Below are positions 34,946-44,394 of a stretch of DNA of 64,000 nt, in pieces (positions within the stretch are counted from its first letter, which is position 1; every line of letters begins with the position of its first letter). A program made the position numbers and the translations under genes. The notes below the pieces were generated by a model that saw nothing but the letters and a program-made list of their open reading frames with translations, was not told where the DNA came from and made no database searches. Source of the stretch: an uncultured Paracoccaceae bacterium (GTDB lineage: Bacteria > Pseudomonadota > Alphaproteobacteria > Rhodobacterales > Rhodobacteraceae); contig CANLDA010000001.1 of NCBI GenBank assembly GCA_947489325.1, positions 372,001-436,000 on the forward strand, given 5' to 3'.

Positions 34946-36862
34946 ATGGCACCTCAGAGAGGCATTACACACAGCATGACAACCGCCGGGTTGAATCTGA
35001 TTCAGCAGGCATTGTCCATTTATGACAGCGACTTACGGCTGGCTGTTTGCAATGCGCGATTCCGTGAAATGTTCAATTTGCCCGACCACCTTGTGACCCG
35101 TGGTGCCGATTTTGCACAAACCATACGGTTTTTGGCGGAACGTGGGGAATACGGAGAAATTGACGATGTGGATGCCTATGTGCAGGACAAAGTGGATCAA
35201 GCCTTGGCCTTTGAGCCGCATTATGTCGAACGTCAGCGCGCCAATGGCCGCTGGGTCAGCATCGAAGGATCCCCCCTGCCGGATGGCGGATGGGTGACGG
35301 TGTACACCGATATCACCCAAGCCAAGCAACAAGAAAACCTGCTGCGTGGAAAGTCCGAAGAACTGTCGGATCAGTTGTTGCTACATGCCGAGGAACTTTC
35401 TGCCACCAACCGCAAGCTGGAAGCAACGGTTACGGCGCTGGAAGAAGCCAAACGGCAATTGATTGACTCTGAGGCGCGCACCCGTCTGACGACAGAGATG
35501 ATGCCGGCCCATATCGCCCATGTCGGGCCAGATCGTCTGTATACCTATTCCAACCGGCGCCTGTCTGCGGTGATGCCGGACCGTCCCAGCAATATCGTCG
35601 GCACCCATATTCGAGACACGTTGGGCGAGGATGCCTATCTTAAAATTCGCCCCCATCTGGATGCGGCGTTCAGTGGCACGCCATCGGTCTTTGAATTCAA
35701 TGATCAACTAAGCACCCGCCGTATTCGCGTGGCGTTTACCCCAGATGCGGAAACCCTTGACGGTCGCGGCGTGTACATCCTGTCGATGGATATCACCGAA
35801 GAAGCCCAGACACGCGCGGCCCTGCAACAGACTCGTCGGCGCGAGTTGGCCGCGCAGATGACCAGCGGGCTTGCGCATGATTTTTCCAACTTGCTGACGA
35901 TCATTTTGGGGATGCAATCCAAGATGGAGCGCCTGACTCTGCCGCCAGATGCGCATGAATTGGTCGAGGCCACGCTGGCAGCTGCACGTCGTGGCGGCAC
36001 CTTGCTGAACCGAATTGCGGATGTCACCGGACATCGGGCGCCAAAGCTGGAAACAGTTACGATGGGCCGCATCCTGAAGGATTTGCAAATGCTTGCGCGC
36101 CCTGCCCTGCCCAAGGACATAAAACTGTGCATCAAGGACGACATATCTGACATCGACATGTTGCTTGATCCCGGCATGTTGCAAGATGCGTTGTTGAACC
36201 TGATCCTAAATGCGCGTGATGCCTGTCAGGGCGTGGGAACGATCACCCTGCATGCCTCTTTGGTCAAAAATACATGGGTTCAGATCACCGTGCAGGACAC
36301 GGGTTGCGGATTTACCAAAGAAGCATTAGCGCGCGGGTTAGACCCGTTTTTCACCACCAAAGGCAGCGAAGGATCAGGGCTGGGGCTGGCGATGGTGTAT
36401 GATTCCACCAAATTACTGGGCGGAGAAGTGCGGCTTGCCAACATGGACACTGGCGCACAAATCACCCTGCGCCTACCTTTGCGGCACCCCCGTCAGGATG
36501 CGACGCCAGGGCTGGTGTTACTGATCGAAGACAATCCCGAACTGCGCGGGATTATTCGTGATATGCTGACCCAACTTTCACACACCGTCATTGAGGCCGC
36601 CAGCGTGGATGAGGCCCTTGCTCTACTTGAGCACGTGCCGGACATATCGGTGATCCTATCGGATATTTTTCTGGAAGGCGAAACCACAGGAGTTGATTTG
36701 ATGAAGATGCTGCCACCCGACTGCGCACACTCATTTTTGATGACCAGCCTGCCCGCCAATGATCCACTTTTTGTCAAAGGCAGCGCCATGGCACCTGTTC
36801 TTGCCAAACCTTTTACCGCCGAACAACTGTCGGCCTTTTTGCAAACTCGGAGAGCATCGTGA
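34946..36862 (+). CDS. PAS-containing hybrid sensor histidine kinase
   Basis: The 638-residue protein (ATG 34946; ATG 34976 is an alternative) has no membrane segment. It carries a PAS-like domain at about 10-125, a coiled coil at about 125-185, a second PAS at about 185-290, a HisKA dimerisation domain with the phospho-His near residue 311 (GLAHDFSNLL), an ATPase domain with DTGCGFTKEAL and GSGLGLAMVYD, and a C-terminal receiver (LLIEDNPELRGII, ILSDIFLEGE). The stop overlaps the GTG of the response regulator. It is divergent from the FadD/Liv operon and likely senses a cytoplasmic metabolite of that pathway. Confidence 0.9.
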   Translation: MAPQRGITHSMTTAGLNLIQQALSIYDSDLRLAVCNARFREMFNLPDHLVTRGADFAQTIRFLAERGEYGEIDDVDAYVQDKVDQALAFEPHYVERQRANGRWVSIEGSPLPDGGWVTVYTDITQAKQQENLLRGKSEELSDQLLLHAEELSATNRKLEATVTALEEAKRQLIDSEARTRLTTEMMPAHIAHVGPDRLYTYSNRRLSAVMPDRPSNIVGTHIRDTLGEDAYLKIRPHLDAAFSGTPSVFEFNDQLSTRRIRVAFTPDAETLDGRGVYILSMDITEEAQTRAALQQTRRRELAAQMTSGLAHDFSNLLTIILGMQSKMERLTLPPDAHELVEATLAAARRGGTLLNRIADVTGHRAPKLETVTMGRILKDLQMLARPALPKDIKLCIKDDISDIDMLLDPGMLQDALLNLILNARDACQGVGTITLHASLVKNTWVQITVQDTGCGFTKEALARGLDPFFTTKGSEGSGLGLAMVYDSTKLLGGEVRLANMDTGAQITLRLPLRHPRQDATPGLVLLIEDNPELRGIIRDMLTQLSHTVIEAASVDEALALLEHVPDISVILSDIFLEGETTGVDLMKMLPPDCAHSFLMTSLPANDPLFVKGSAMAPVLAKPFTAEQLSAFLQTRRAS

Positions 36863-37563
36863 CTGCACCGCTTGTGACCATACTGGACGATGAACCCGAA
36901 ATTCGCGCCATATTAGCGGATGCTTTAGAGGACGCCGGGTTTCGCACCATGGGATTTGGGCGTGCCACTGAATTTGAAGCCGCATTAAAATCCACCACGC
37001 CAGATGTGTGCCTTGTGGATTTGTCATTGCCTGACAAAGACGGCCTGACATTGGTGCATCGTCTTGCGCTGGAACAAGGCGCGGCAGTCATCATTATTTC
37101 CGGTCGCGCACAGGTACAGGACCGAGTGACGGGACTCGAATTGGGGGCGGATGATTATATCATCAAACCCTTCGATCCTGCCGAAGTTGTCGCTCGTGTG
37201 CGCGTTCGTTTACGCAAGGAACGCCCCAGCGCAGCCCATGTCAGTAACACTGCGCAATTCAACGGGTGGACCGCCTTTTTTGATCGGTATGCCCTATCTG
37301 AGACCGACGGTACGGAAACCACATTCAGCCATGCCGAAGGCGAAGTTCTGCGCCTGTTTCTAGATAGCCCCAACCGCCTGATCACCCGCGCACAGATGCA
37401 GGAAACCCTTGGCGGTGCAGCGGGCGAAAGTTTCGATCGCGCCATGGATGTGCGCATCTCACGTTTGCGCACCAAATTAAAGGAAGACCCCAAAAACCCA
37501 CGTCTGATCAAAACGATCTATGGAGCGGGATATATCTTTTTGGGGGATGTGGCGTGGGTTTAG
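36859..37563 (+). CDS. OmpR-family response regulator
   Basis: The 234-residue protein starts with GTG 36859 inside the kinase stop region. The receiver has LDDEPEIRAIL and the phosphoacceptor Asp in CLVDLSLPDKDG, then IIKPFDP; the C-terminal winged helix has DRAMDVRISRLRTKLKEDP and TIYGAGYIFLG. It is the natural partner of the hybrid kinase. The position opposite the FadD/Liv operon suggests it binds in the roughly 200-base region between 34748 and 34946; no clear direct repeat was recognised there. Confidence 0.9.
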   Translation: MTAPLVTILDDEPEIRAILADALEDAGFRTMGFGRATEFEAALKSTTPDVCLVDLSLPDKDGLTLVHRLALEQGAAVIIISGRAQVQDRVTGLELGADDYIIKPFDPAEVVARVRVRLRKERPSAAHVSNTAQFNGWTAFFDRYALSETDGTETTFSHAEGEVLRLFLDSPNRLITRAQMQETLGGAAGESFDRAMDVRISRLRTKLKEDPKNPRLIKTIYGAGYIFLGDVAWV

Positions 37564-37663
37564 GTCCTCTCCGCACCTAAATATAGACAAGTTCACATTT
37601 ACAACACAACATATAGAAAAATTCTGATGCTTGGTGTACATTAATTGTAAGGAGGACATGAAA

Positions 37664-38062
37664 ATGACCAATCTGGAATTCTATACTGGCCTGTCCGCAT
37701 TATGGATTGCTGTTGCGTGGGTGCCCTATATTCTTGACCGTATTATGGTGCGTGGGTTGATGGGGGGAATGGCCAACCCCAGCCCGGACGACACACCACA
37801 ATCGGCATGGGCACAAAGGGCAATGCGCGCGCACACCGTCGCGGTAGAAGCCTTTGTCGCCTTTGCGCCACTGGCCTACCTAGCATCAGTCAAATTACCG
37901 AATGATCCATATCCCGGCACTTTGGCAATGTTCTTTTTCATCGGCATTTTTGCCCATTACATCATCTATTCTTTGGGCATTCTGGTATTCAGAACCCTTG
38001 CTTTTGCGCTTGCCGCCTTGTCTAGCCTTGCTATGGGGCTGCGGGTTTTCGGCATCATTTGA
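37664..38062 (+). CDS. MAPEG-family integral membrane protein
   Basis: The ATG at 37664 is eight bases after AAGGAGG and gives 132 residues; an ATG at 37658 is too close to that site. Four hydrophobic segments are visible, and the ANPSPDDTPQSAWAQRAMRAHTVAVEAF block with conserved Arg and His/Asn matches the MAPEG fold. Eukaryotic members handle glutathione and eicosanoids; bacterial members are poorly characterised. It is followed by a clear terminator, so it is monocistronic. Confidence 0.82.
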   Translation: MTNLEFYTGLSALWIAVAWVPYILDRIMVRGLMGGMANPSPDDTPQSAWAQRAMRAHTVAVEAFVAFAPLAYLASVKLPNDPYPGTLAMFFFIGIFAHYIIYSLGILVFRTLAFALAALSSLAMGLRVFGII

Positions 38063-38075
38063 TTTCACTCCAACT

Positions 38076-38110
38076 GCCCCCACTGCATCCCAAAATGTGG
38101 GGGCTTTTTT
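38076..38110 (+). terminator. Intrinsic terminator of the MAPEG gene
   Basis: GCCCCCAC and GTGGGGGC form a perfect 8-bp stem around a 13-base loop and are followed by TTTTTT, 13 bases after the stop codon. Confidence 0.85.
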
Positions 38111-38192
38111 ATGTCGAAAGCTTGGGTAATTAGATAAAATGTTTTCGCTACAAAGAGTTGCACCACGAATCATGGTGACATAGAATCACCCT

Positions 38193-38444
38193 ATGGCTGT
38201 TTGCATTCTCTATCGACGCACCACTGCGCGCCGACCCCGGTATTACCGGGTGGAAATCGCTTATAACCTGTTTAACGAAATTTCAGTGTTTCGCGAGTGG
38301 GGCGTATCTGGGGGTAAGGGGCGCGTTCTTGTAAACATTTATGCAAACCTGCGAGAGGCCTCTGTTGCGGCAGATACGTGGCGCAACAAAGCAGTAAAAC
38401 GCGGATACAGTCGCACAGACCGCGCTATGTCCGTGGTGGCATAG
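38193..38444 (+). CDS. Stand-alone WGR-domain protein
   Basis: The 83-residue protein is almost entirely one WGR domain: RYYRVEIAYNLFNEISVFREWGVSGGKGR followed in the chain by DTWRNKAVKRGY. The WG(R/V)xGxxG core is present as WGVSGGKGR. In eukaryotic PARPs and some bacterial regulators the WGR domain binds DNA ends or nucleic acid. Here it occurs without partner domains. It precedes the 3' end of fdhA on the opposite strand, and no ribosome-binding site is striking. Confidence 0.78.
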   Translation: MAVCILYRRTTARRPRYYRVEIAYNLFNEISVFREWGVSGGKGRVLVNIYANLREASVAADTWRNKAVKRGYSRTDRAMSVVA

Positions 38445-38460
38445 GCCCCGAAAGCTCCCA

Positions 38461-38492
38461 AAACAGAAAAGGGGGCCGCGACGCAGCCCCCT
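38461..38492 (-). terminator. Intrinsic terminator of fdhA
   Basis: On the reverse strand AGGGGGC and GCCCCCT pair over seven positions around nine bases and run into TTTTCTGTTT, 26 bases after the fdhA stop. It could also act weakly on the converging WGR gene. Confidence 0.8.
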
Positions 38493-38517
38493 AATACCTT
38501 GGATCTCGCTGAAAAGT

Positions 38518-41292
38518 TTATTCAGCCGCGATTTGACCTTCGATTTTCTCGGCACGAACCGCCGCGAATTTGAACTCGGGAATTTTGCCATAAGGATCAA
38601 TCGCCGGGTTGGTCAGCACGTTTGCCGCCGCTTCAACATAGGCGAATGGCACGAACACCATATCTTCAGCAATCGCACGGTCCGCTCGGGCCATGATGTC
38701 GATACTGCCACGACGAGTTGTCAGGCGGATCATATCACCCGGCTCTACCCCCATGCGACGCAGGGTTTTGGGGTGCAGGGAACAGTTTGCTTCGGGTTCA
38801 ACCGCATCCAGCACCATGGATCGACGAGTCATCGACCCAGTGTGCCAATGTTCCAACTGACGACCTGTGGTCATGATCATCGGATATTCGGCATCTGGCG
38901 CCTCATCCGGTGGGATCACAGAAGCAGGTGTGAACTTTGCGCGGCCTTCGGCACGTGGGAAGCCATCGCCAAACACAATCGCCTGACCGGGGTCAGTTTC
39001 ATGCAACGATGGGTATGTGATGGTTTCTGTTTCCAGACGTTCCCAAGTGATATTATCCAACGATTTCATGTTCAGTTTCATCTCGTTAAAGACTTCACTC
39101 ACATCGCTGTATTCCCATGGAAGGCCAATGCGTTGGGCCAGTTCCACTGTGACTTTCCAATCTTCACGCGCCTCACCCGGAGGGGCAACAGCAGGGCGCA
39201 CCCGCTGAACCTGGCGGTTGGTGTTGGAGACAGTGCCGTTCTTTTCATAAAGCGCCGAGGCGGGCAGAATGACATCGGCATAGTTTGCCGTTTCCGTCAG
39301 AAAGATATCCTGAACGATCATCAGCTCCAACTTGGCAAAGGCCTCGCGGGCGTGTTCGGCATCGGGGTCGGACATCGCTGGGTTTTCACCCTGAATGTAC
39401 ATGCCCTTGATGTTGCCAGCATACGCCTGATCCACGATTTCGGTAACGGTCAGGCCCTTTTCATTACTGAAATCGCCGCCCCCCCAGACATCGGTAAAGG
39501 ATTTGCGCACATCGTCGCTTGTCACTGTTTGATAATCCGGCAGGAACATCGGGATAAGGCCCGCATCAGATGCACCTTGCACGTTGTTTTGACCACGCAG
39601 CGGGTGCAGACCTGCGCCGGGTTTACCGACATTGCCTGTCATCAGAGCCAGCGAGATCAGGCAGCGCGAATTATCGGTGCCGTGGATGTGTTGCGACACA
39701 CCCATACCCCAGAAAATCAAACCTGCCTTGGCATTGGCGAACAAACGCGCCACGCGGCGCAGCTGTTCTGGTTCGATGCCGCAGATTTCGGACATTTTTT
39801 CAGGGGTAAAGCCGCGCAAATGCTCTTTCTCGGCTTCCCAGTTTTCAGTCCAGCGATGGATATACTGGCTGTCGTACAGTTCTTCTTCGACGATCACATT
39901 CATGATCGCGTTCAGCATCGACACGTCAGCACCCGGACGGAATTGCAGCATTTCATCTGCAAATTTGCGCATCCCAACGCCGCGCGGATCCATCACGATC
40001 AGCTTGCCGCCACGTTTGGTGAACTGTTTGAAATAGGTCGCCGCAACCGGGTGGTTTTCGATCGGATTAGACCCGATGATGATCGCCACATCCGCATTTT
40101 CGATTTCATTGAAGGTTGCCGTAACAGCACCTGACCCCACATTTTCAATCAGCGCCGCAACAGAGGATGCGTGGCACAGACGGGTACAGTGGTCGACGTT
40201 GTTATGTTTGAACCCTTGGCGAATGAATTTCTGGAAAAGATACGCCTCTTCGTTGGTGCATTTGGCAGAACCAAAGCCCGCAATCGATTTGGGATCTTCG
40301 TCACGCAGTTTCTTCAGGCCGTTGCCCGCGAATTCCATCGCCTCTTCCCACGTTGCCTCGCGGAAGTGGGTGGACAGGTTGCCGGGATCAACGTTCAAAC
40401 CTTTGGCTGGCGCGTCTTCACGGCGGATCAAAGGTTTGGTCAGGCGGTGGGGGTGGTGGATATAATCAAACCCAAAGCGACCCTTTACACACAGACGGCC
40501 TTCGTTGGCGGGGCCGTTGATGCCCTCGACATATTTGACCTTGCCGTCCTTGACCTTGAGCGAGACCTTACAGCCGACGCCACAGAAGGGGCAGACGCTT
40601 TCAGTCTCAGAGTCAAAATCGGCCAGATCACCGACTTGATTTTCATCCATGACCGACGCAGGCATCAGCGCACCAGTCGGGCAGGCCTGAACACATTCAC
40701 CACAGGCCACACAAGATGAGTCACCCATAGGATCTGCGATGTCAAAAGTAGGATAGGCATTGTGACCACGTCCGGCCATGCCGATCACATCGTTCACCTG
40801 AATCTCACGGCACGCCCGCACACACAGTCCACAAGAAATGCAAGCATCAAGGTTGACCTTCATCGCGACATGCGAATCGTCCAGCAGCGGAATGTGGCCT
40901 TCTTCCATTTTGGGAAAACGGCTTTCAGAGACGCCCTGCATGTCGGCCATGTCCCAAAGATGGCTTGATTTGTCGTGCGCATCTTCTTTGGCAGGTTGGT
41001 CAGCAACCAGCATTTCGACAACCAGTTTACGCGCAGATTCGGCACGGGCAGAATTGGTTGTGACCACCATGCCTTCGCCCGGTTCACGGATACAGGACGC
41101 GGCCAGTGTGCGTTCACCCTCGATTTCAACCATGCAGGCGCGGCAGTTGCCATCGGGGCGATAGCCGGGTGCTGGTTTGTGGCACAGATGCGGAATAACA
41201 AGCCCGCGACCATTGGCGATTTCCCAAATGGTCAGGCCTTTGTCGGCCTCTATTTCCTTGCCGTCCAGAGTGAACTTGATCTTGTCGGACAT
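38518..41292 (-). CDS. fdhA: Formate dehydrogenase alpha subunit (molybdenum, NAD-dependent type)
   Basis: The 924-residue protein has the FdsA/FdhA layout: an N-terminal [2Fe-2S] domain (HLCHKPAPGYRPDGNCRACM), a two-cluster ferredoxin domain (CISCGLCVRAC and CVACGECVQACPTGAL), the catalytic [4Fe-4S] site (SVCPFCGVGCKVSL) and the bis-MGD domain, with DHCTRLCHASS providing a Cys as molybdenum ligand in place of selenocysteine. It oxidises formate to CO2. The beta and gamma subunits (fdsB, fdsG), fdsC and fdsD that normally adjoin it are absent here. A terminator follows the stop. The upstream neighbour is a zinc-finger gene 135 bases away. Confidence 0.95.
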   Translation of the reverse strand: MSDKIKFTLDGKEIEADKGLTIWEIANGRGLVIPHLCHKPAPGYRPDGNCRACMVEIEGERTLAASCIREPGEGMVVTTNSARAESARKLVVEMLVADQPAKEDAHDKSSHLWDMADMQGVSESRFPKMEEGHIPLLDDSHVAMKVNLDACISCGLCVRACREIQVNDVIGMAGRGHNAYPTFDIADPMGDSSCVACGECVQACPTGALMPASVMDENQVGDLADFDSETESVCPFCGVGCKVSLKVKDGKVKYVEGINGPANEGRLCVKGRFGFDYIHHPHRLTKPLIRREDAPAKGLNVDPGNLSTHFREATWEEAMEFAGNGLKKLRDEDPKSIAGFGSAKCTNEEAYLFQKFIRQGFKHNNVDHCTRLCHASSVAALIENVGSGAVTATFNEIENADVAIIIGSNPIENHPVAATYFKQFTKRGGKLIVMDPRGVGMRKFADEMLQFRPGADVSMLNAIMNVIVEEELYDSQYIHRWTENWEAEKEHLRGFTPEKMSEICGIEPEQLRRVARLFANAKAGLIFWGMGVSQHIHGTDNSRCLISLALMTGNVGKPGAGLHPLRGQNNVQGASDAGLIPMFLPDYQTVTSDDVRKSFTDVWGGGDFSNEKGLTVTEIVDQAYAGNIKGMYIQGENPAMSDPDAEHAREAFAKLELMIVQDIFLTETANYADVILPASALYEKNGTVSNTNRQVQRVRPAVAPPGEAREDWKVTVELAQRIGLPWEYSDVSEVFNEMKLNMKSLDNITWERLETETITYPSLHETDPGQAIVFGDGFPRAEGRAKFTPASVIPPDEAPDAEYPMIMTTGRQLEHWHTGSMTRRSMVLDAVEPEANCSLHPKTLRRMGVEPGDMIRLTTRRGSIDIMARADRAIAEDMVFVPFAYVEAAANVLTNPAIDPYGKIPEFKFAAVRAEKIEGQIAAE

Positions 41293-41427
41293 GCTGGGTC
41301 TCCTTGGATTCCGCGACAGATTAACGCATACAGCCGCATACGCGAGTCTACCAGAGCGACAGGCAACATTGCGTTTGCGCCAAGCTTCAGGTCTCGCTGT
41401 ATCGGCAGCAGGTGTTAAGCTGCTGGA

Positions 41428-41610
41428 TCAGGCCGCTTTTTCGGCGTGATCTTTGTGAACATATTTGCAATCGCAGTAACCGCATTCCACACTTCCGGTT
41501 TCATGCGAAATGCTCAGCCAGACACGTGGATGGCCCAACGCCCCTTCGCCGCCATCACAGGCAATGCGATAACTTTCCACAATTTTGGTTTCCGGCGCGT
41601 CGATTGACAT
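41428..41610 (-). CDS. zf-CHCC zinc-finger protein (NDUFS6-like)
   Basis: The 60-residue protein starts at ATG 41610; the longer open frame crosses the divergent ABC gene. It shows the CHCC set: Cys in [19 protein letters not shown], His in the same segment, and Cys-Cys in [10 protein letters not shown]. The domain is shared with the complex I subunit NDUFS6. It probably binds one zinc; its partner here is unknown. It lies between the ABC ATPase and fdhA. Confidence 0.88.
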   Translation of the reverse strand: MSIDAPETKIVESYRIACDGGEGALGHPRVWLSISHETGSVECGYCDCKYVHKDHAEKAA

Positions 41611-41696
41611 CTTACAGTGTCCTTCAGGTTGTTGTTCGGCTGTTGATTGGCTATGGCCGAATATGAGCGAACACAGCCACGGGGGCAAGAGCAGCG

Positions 41697-42632
41697 ATGA
41701 CACAAACCGCCATTGAAATCCGCGGTCTGCAAAAGACATATCGGTCAGGTCGTGGTGCGCCGGAAAAACACGCCCTAAAAGGCATTGATCTAGACATTCC
41801 TGCCGGGTCTGTTTTTGGCCTTTTGGGGCCAAATGGTGCCGGAAAGTCCACCATGATCAATATCTTGGCAGGGTTAGTCTTGAAATCGGCAGGGCAGGTG
41901 AAGATTTGGGATTTTGACCAAGACATCAATCCTCGCCAATCTCGCGCAGCCATCGGTGTCATGCCACAAGAATTGAACCTTGACCCATTTTTCACGCCGC
42001 GTGGCGCGTTAGAGGTCCAGGCTGGGCTGTATGGCGTTCCAAAATCGCAACGTACAAGTGACGAGATTCTGCGACTTGTGGGACTGGAAGATAAAGCCGA
42101 GGCCTATGCGCGTACGTTGTCAGGCGGGATGCGGCGGCGTTTGCTGTTGGGTAAGGCCCTGGTGCATCATCCGCAAATTCTGGTGTTGGATGAACCCACG
42201 GCTGGTGTGGATATCGAGTTACGTCAAATGCTGTGGGAAAACATGCGAAAACTGAACCGCGAACGGGGCATGACAATCATCCTGACCACGCATTATCTGG
42301 AAGAAGCAGAAGAGATGTGTGACGAAATCGCGATCATCGATCATGGCGAAATGGTTGCGCGCGACAGCACTGCAAATTTGCTGGGGCAATTGGACACCAA
42401 AACCATGATCGTGATGCCTGAGGCACCTGTTGGCACCCTACCGTATGCACCGGGAGTAGAGGTTAACCAACGCGAAGATGGCACATTGGCCATGTCTTAT
42501 CATGCGAATGACACCAGTGCCGAGGATGTGTTGGAACTGTTACGTCAGAAAGGGATTCGCATTCGCGACGTCAAAACCGAACAGGCCAGTCTGGAAGATG
42601 TATTCTTGTCTTTAACCAAATCCTCTGCATGA
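41697..42632 (+). CDS. ABC transporter ATP-binding protein (ABC-2 type)
   Basis: The 311-residue ATPase has Walker [10 protein letters not shown], signature [15 protein letters not shown] and Walker [13 protein letters not shown], with a C-terminal extension of the kind found in export ATPases ([17 protein letters not shown]). The permease gene that should accompany it is not adjacent: the next gene runs on the other strand. It may work with a permease elsewhere. Confidence 0.88.
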   Translation: MTQTAIEIRGLQKTYRSGRGAPEKHALKGIDLDIPAGSVFGLLGPNGAGKSTMINILAGLVLKSAGQVKIWDFDQDINPRQSRAAIGVMPQELNLDPFFTPRGALEVQAGLYGVPKSQRTSDEILRLVGLEDKAEAYARTLSGGMRRRLLLGKALVHHPQILVLDEPTAGVDIELRQMLWENMRKLNRERGMTIILTTHYLEEAEEMCDEIAIIDHGEMVARDSTANLLGQLDTKTMIVMPEAPVGTLPYAPGVEVNQREDGTLAMSYHANDTSAEDVLELLRQKGIRIRDVKTEQASLEDVFLSLTKSSA

Positions 42633-42673
42633 CGCTCATCCGTCCCTGACGGTCCCTCTTCGCTGTTGGGGGA

Positions 42674-44251
42674 TTAATCCGCGAACAGGTGCTCTGTCTG
42701 AGCAATCCGTTGCGCGGCCTCTGGCCCGATTGACAAGAAACTGATCAAGGGGTCGATATACTCGTCCATTTCATCCACTTCGCGAATGCGTCGATGGTTT
42801 TCAAATTCTGCATCGCGGATACGATCGCTTTCATGCACGATGTCCTTGCGAATGGTGGGCAATATCCGCTCAAGCGTATCTGGGGGTGTTTTTTCACCTG
42901 CAAGGCCAATGCGCATAGCGTGCCCGGTCAGATATTCATCACTGAAATGGCACTGCACCTCAAGCACACGCGTAACTGCCCGATCTCCGCAGAAATCATG
43001 CAATAGATCCAACGAACTTGGATCAAGGCAAATCGCCAATCGGTCAGTTTCAAAATAGTCAAACAGCATCCTCATCAACGCACGTCGGTGACGGTGGCGC
43101 TTGCCAATCGTGGCCTGAATTCCCCCGAGATCGGGCAAATCTGTGCTTTCCTCATGGAAAAGGTAATCTATCGCTGGGATATTGGTTTCCTGCTTGATCC
43201 GCCCCATCAACCGTTTGGCAACATGCCATTTTTTGCAAACAAGAATAAGCAGCTCACGGTCTCTTCCCAATGTGGATTCAGTTTCCCAGAACCGGCTGGC
43301 GAACCGTTGGCCAACGCGCCCGCGCCCGGTGAGGAACCTAAACAAGCTTGGCCCTTCGGCGGAGATTTTGAAATCAACCCCACGTGCCGCGTACAGCTTA
43401 CCCAACCTGTCCTTTAGTTCATTTGCCTCGGGGCTGATCTTACGCGCAAACAGGTAATCTTGACTGAGCAGTAGATCATAGTGGTCATTATAAAACGTCA
43501 GCGGCATGCCATAATCGGTGAACATCAGAAACGTCAGCGTGCGGGTTCTGATCTGCGCCTCTGGCACCAAATGACGCACAATGGTCTGAAAGAAGGTCTC
43601 ATCAGGGATCCATGTGGTGCTGAAAAAACGCATGACATCGCGGCGCTGGCGTTTGAATTCCAACACGGCCTCGATCGTTTGGCGACGCAGGCACCACCAT
43701 TGGCTGCCGATTTGCACCTGAATATCTTTGGGTATCTCGCGGGTCAGACCCAGACGTTTTTGCAGTTGGAACATCCAATAAAAGCATCGCTTTTGCGTAC
43801 GCTCGTTGAACCAATGACGATAAATCAGCCGTTCTTCTTTCCAGCCGGTTTTGATCCAATCACTGTCAAAATAGTCAAAGCTCTCGATGAAATCGACATC
43901 ATTATCATCCAGATATTGATGTACATATTCTGACGATTTTATCGCCATGCAATCACCTGACAGCATGTAAAAATGCGTTGCTCTTGGGAAATCCTCTACT
44001 GCGGCTTCAACCGCGTTCAGGGTGGCCTGTACCAGCGACCATTCTCCCCAGCCGCATTTGATACGTTTGCGCGCAAAGGTCACATTGGGGTTTTCATCAA
44101 GCGCCTGACGAATACGTTGATAAGAGTCAGCGTCGGCACTGGCATCAAAGTGAATCGCCATGCAATCCCCAGTCGCAGTCAACTGACGCGCCTGTTTTAT
44201 AATGGCCTCAGGGTCTTTGTGGCATAGCAATATGAACGCGATTTTTGCCAT
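42674..44251 (-). CDS. Glycosyltransferase of the beta-1,6-GlcNAc-transferase/xylosyltransferase type with C-terminal DUF5928
   Basis: The likely start ATG 44251 gives 525 residues. The N-terminal part (about 1-280) resembles core-2/I-branching-type transferases: KIAFILLCHKDPEAIIKQAR, HFYMLSGDCMAIKSSEYVHQ, GSQWWCLRRQTIEAVLEF and TWIPDETFFQTIVRHL with the conserved Asp-Glu. The rest matches what I know as DUF5928 in roseobacters. It probably adds sugars to a surface polysaccharide. It is divergent from a sulfotransferase gene, and the pair is likely co-regulated through the 143-base gap. Confidence 0.8.
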   Translation of the reverse strand: MAKIAFILLCHKDPEAIIKQARQLTATGDCMAIHFDASADADSYQRIRQALDENPNVTFARKRIKCGWGEWSLVQATLNAVEAAVEDFPRATHFYMLSGDCMAIKSSEYVHQYLDDNDVDFIESFDYFDSDWIKTGWKEERLIYRHWFNERTQKRCFYWMFQLQKRLGLTREIPKDIQVQIGSQWWCLRRQTIEAVLEFKRQRRDVMRFFSTTWIPDETFFQTIVRHLVPEAQIRTRTLTFLMFTDYGMPLTFYNDHYDLLLSQDYLFARKISPEANELKDRLGKLYAARGVDFKISAEGPSLFRFLTGRGRVGQRFASRFWETESTLGRDRELLILVCKKWHVAKRLMGRIKQETNIPAIDYLFHEESTDLPDLGGIQATIGKRHRHRRALMRMLFDYFETDRLAICLDPSSLDLLHDFCGDRAVTRVLEVQCHFSDEYLTGHAMRIGLAGEKTPPDTLERILPTIRKDIVHESDRIRDAEFENHRRIREVDEMDEYIDPLISFLSIGPEAAQRIAQTEHLFAD

Positions 44252-44394
44252 TTTGGAAACCAGTACCCCGTATTCTTCTTGATTGTTTACCTCATTAATG
44301 GTGAAGACGCGTTGAATAAACACAATTTATTTGCTTTTTTGTGAACAATTCGATCCGCACAGGTATAAAACAGCGGACAGCAGGAGGCACAAAC

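Noticed and set aside
38533-40134. 533-codon open frame on the forward strand
   Set aside because: It lies wholly antisense to fdhA, whose motifs are unmistakable; the product is rich in His/Arg/Cys and has no recognisable domain.
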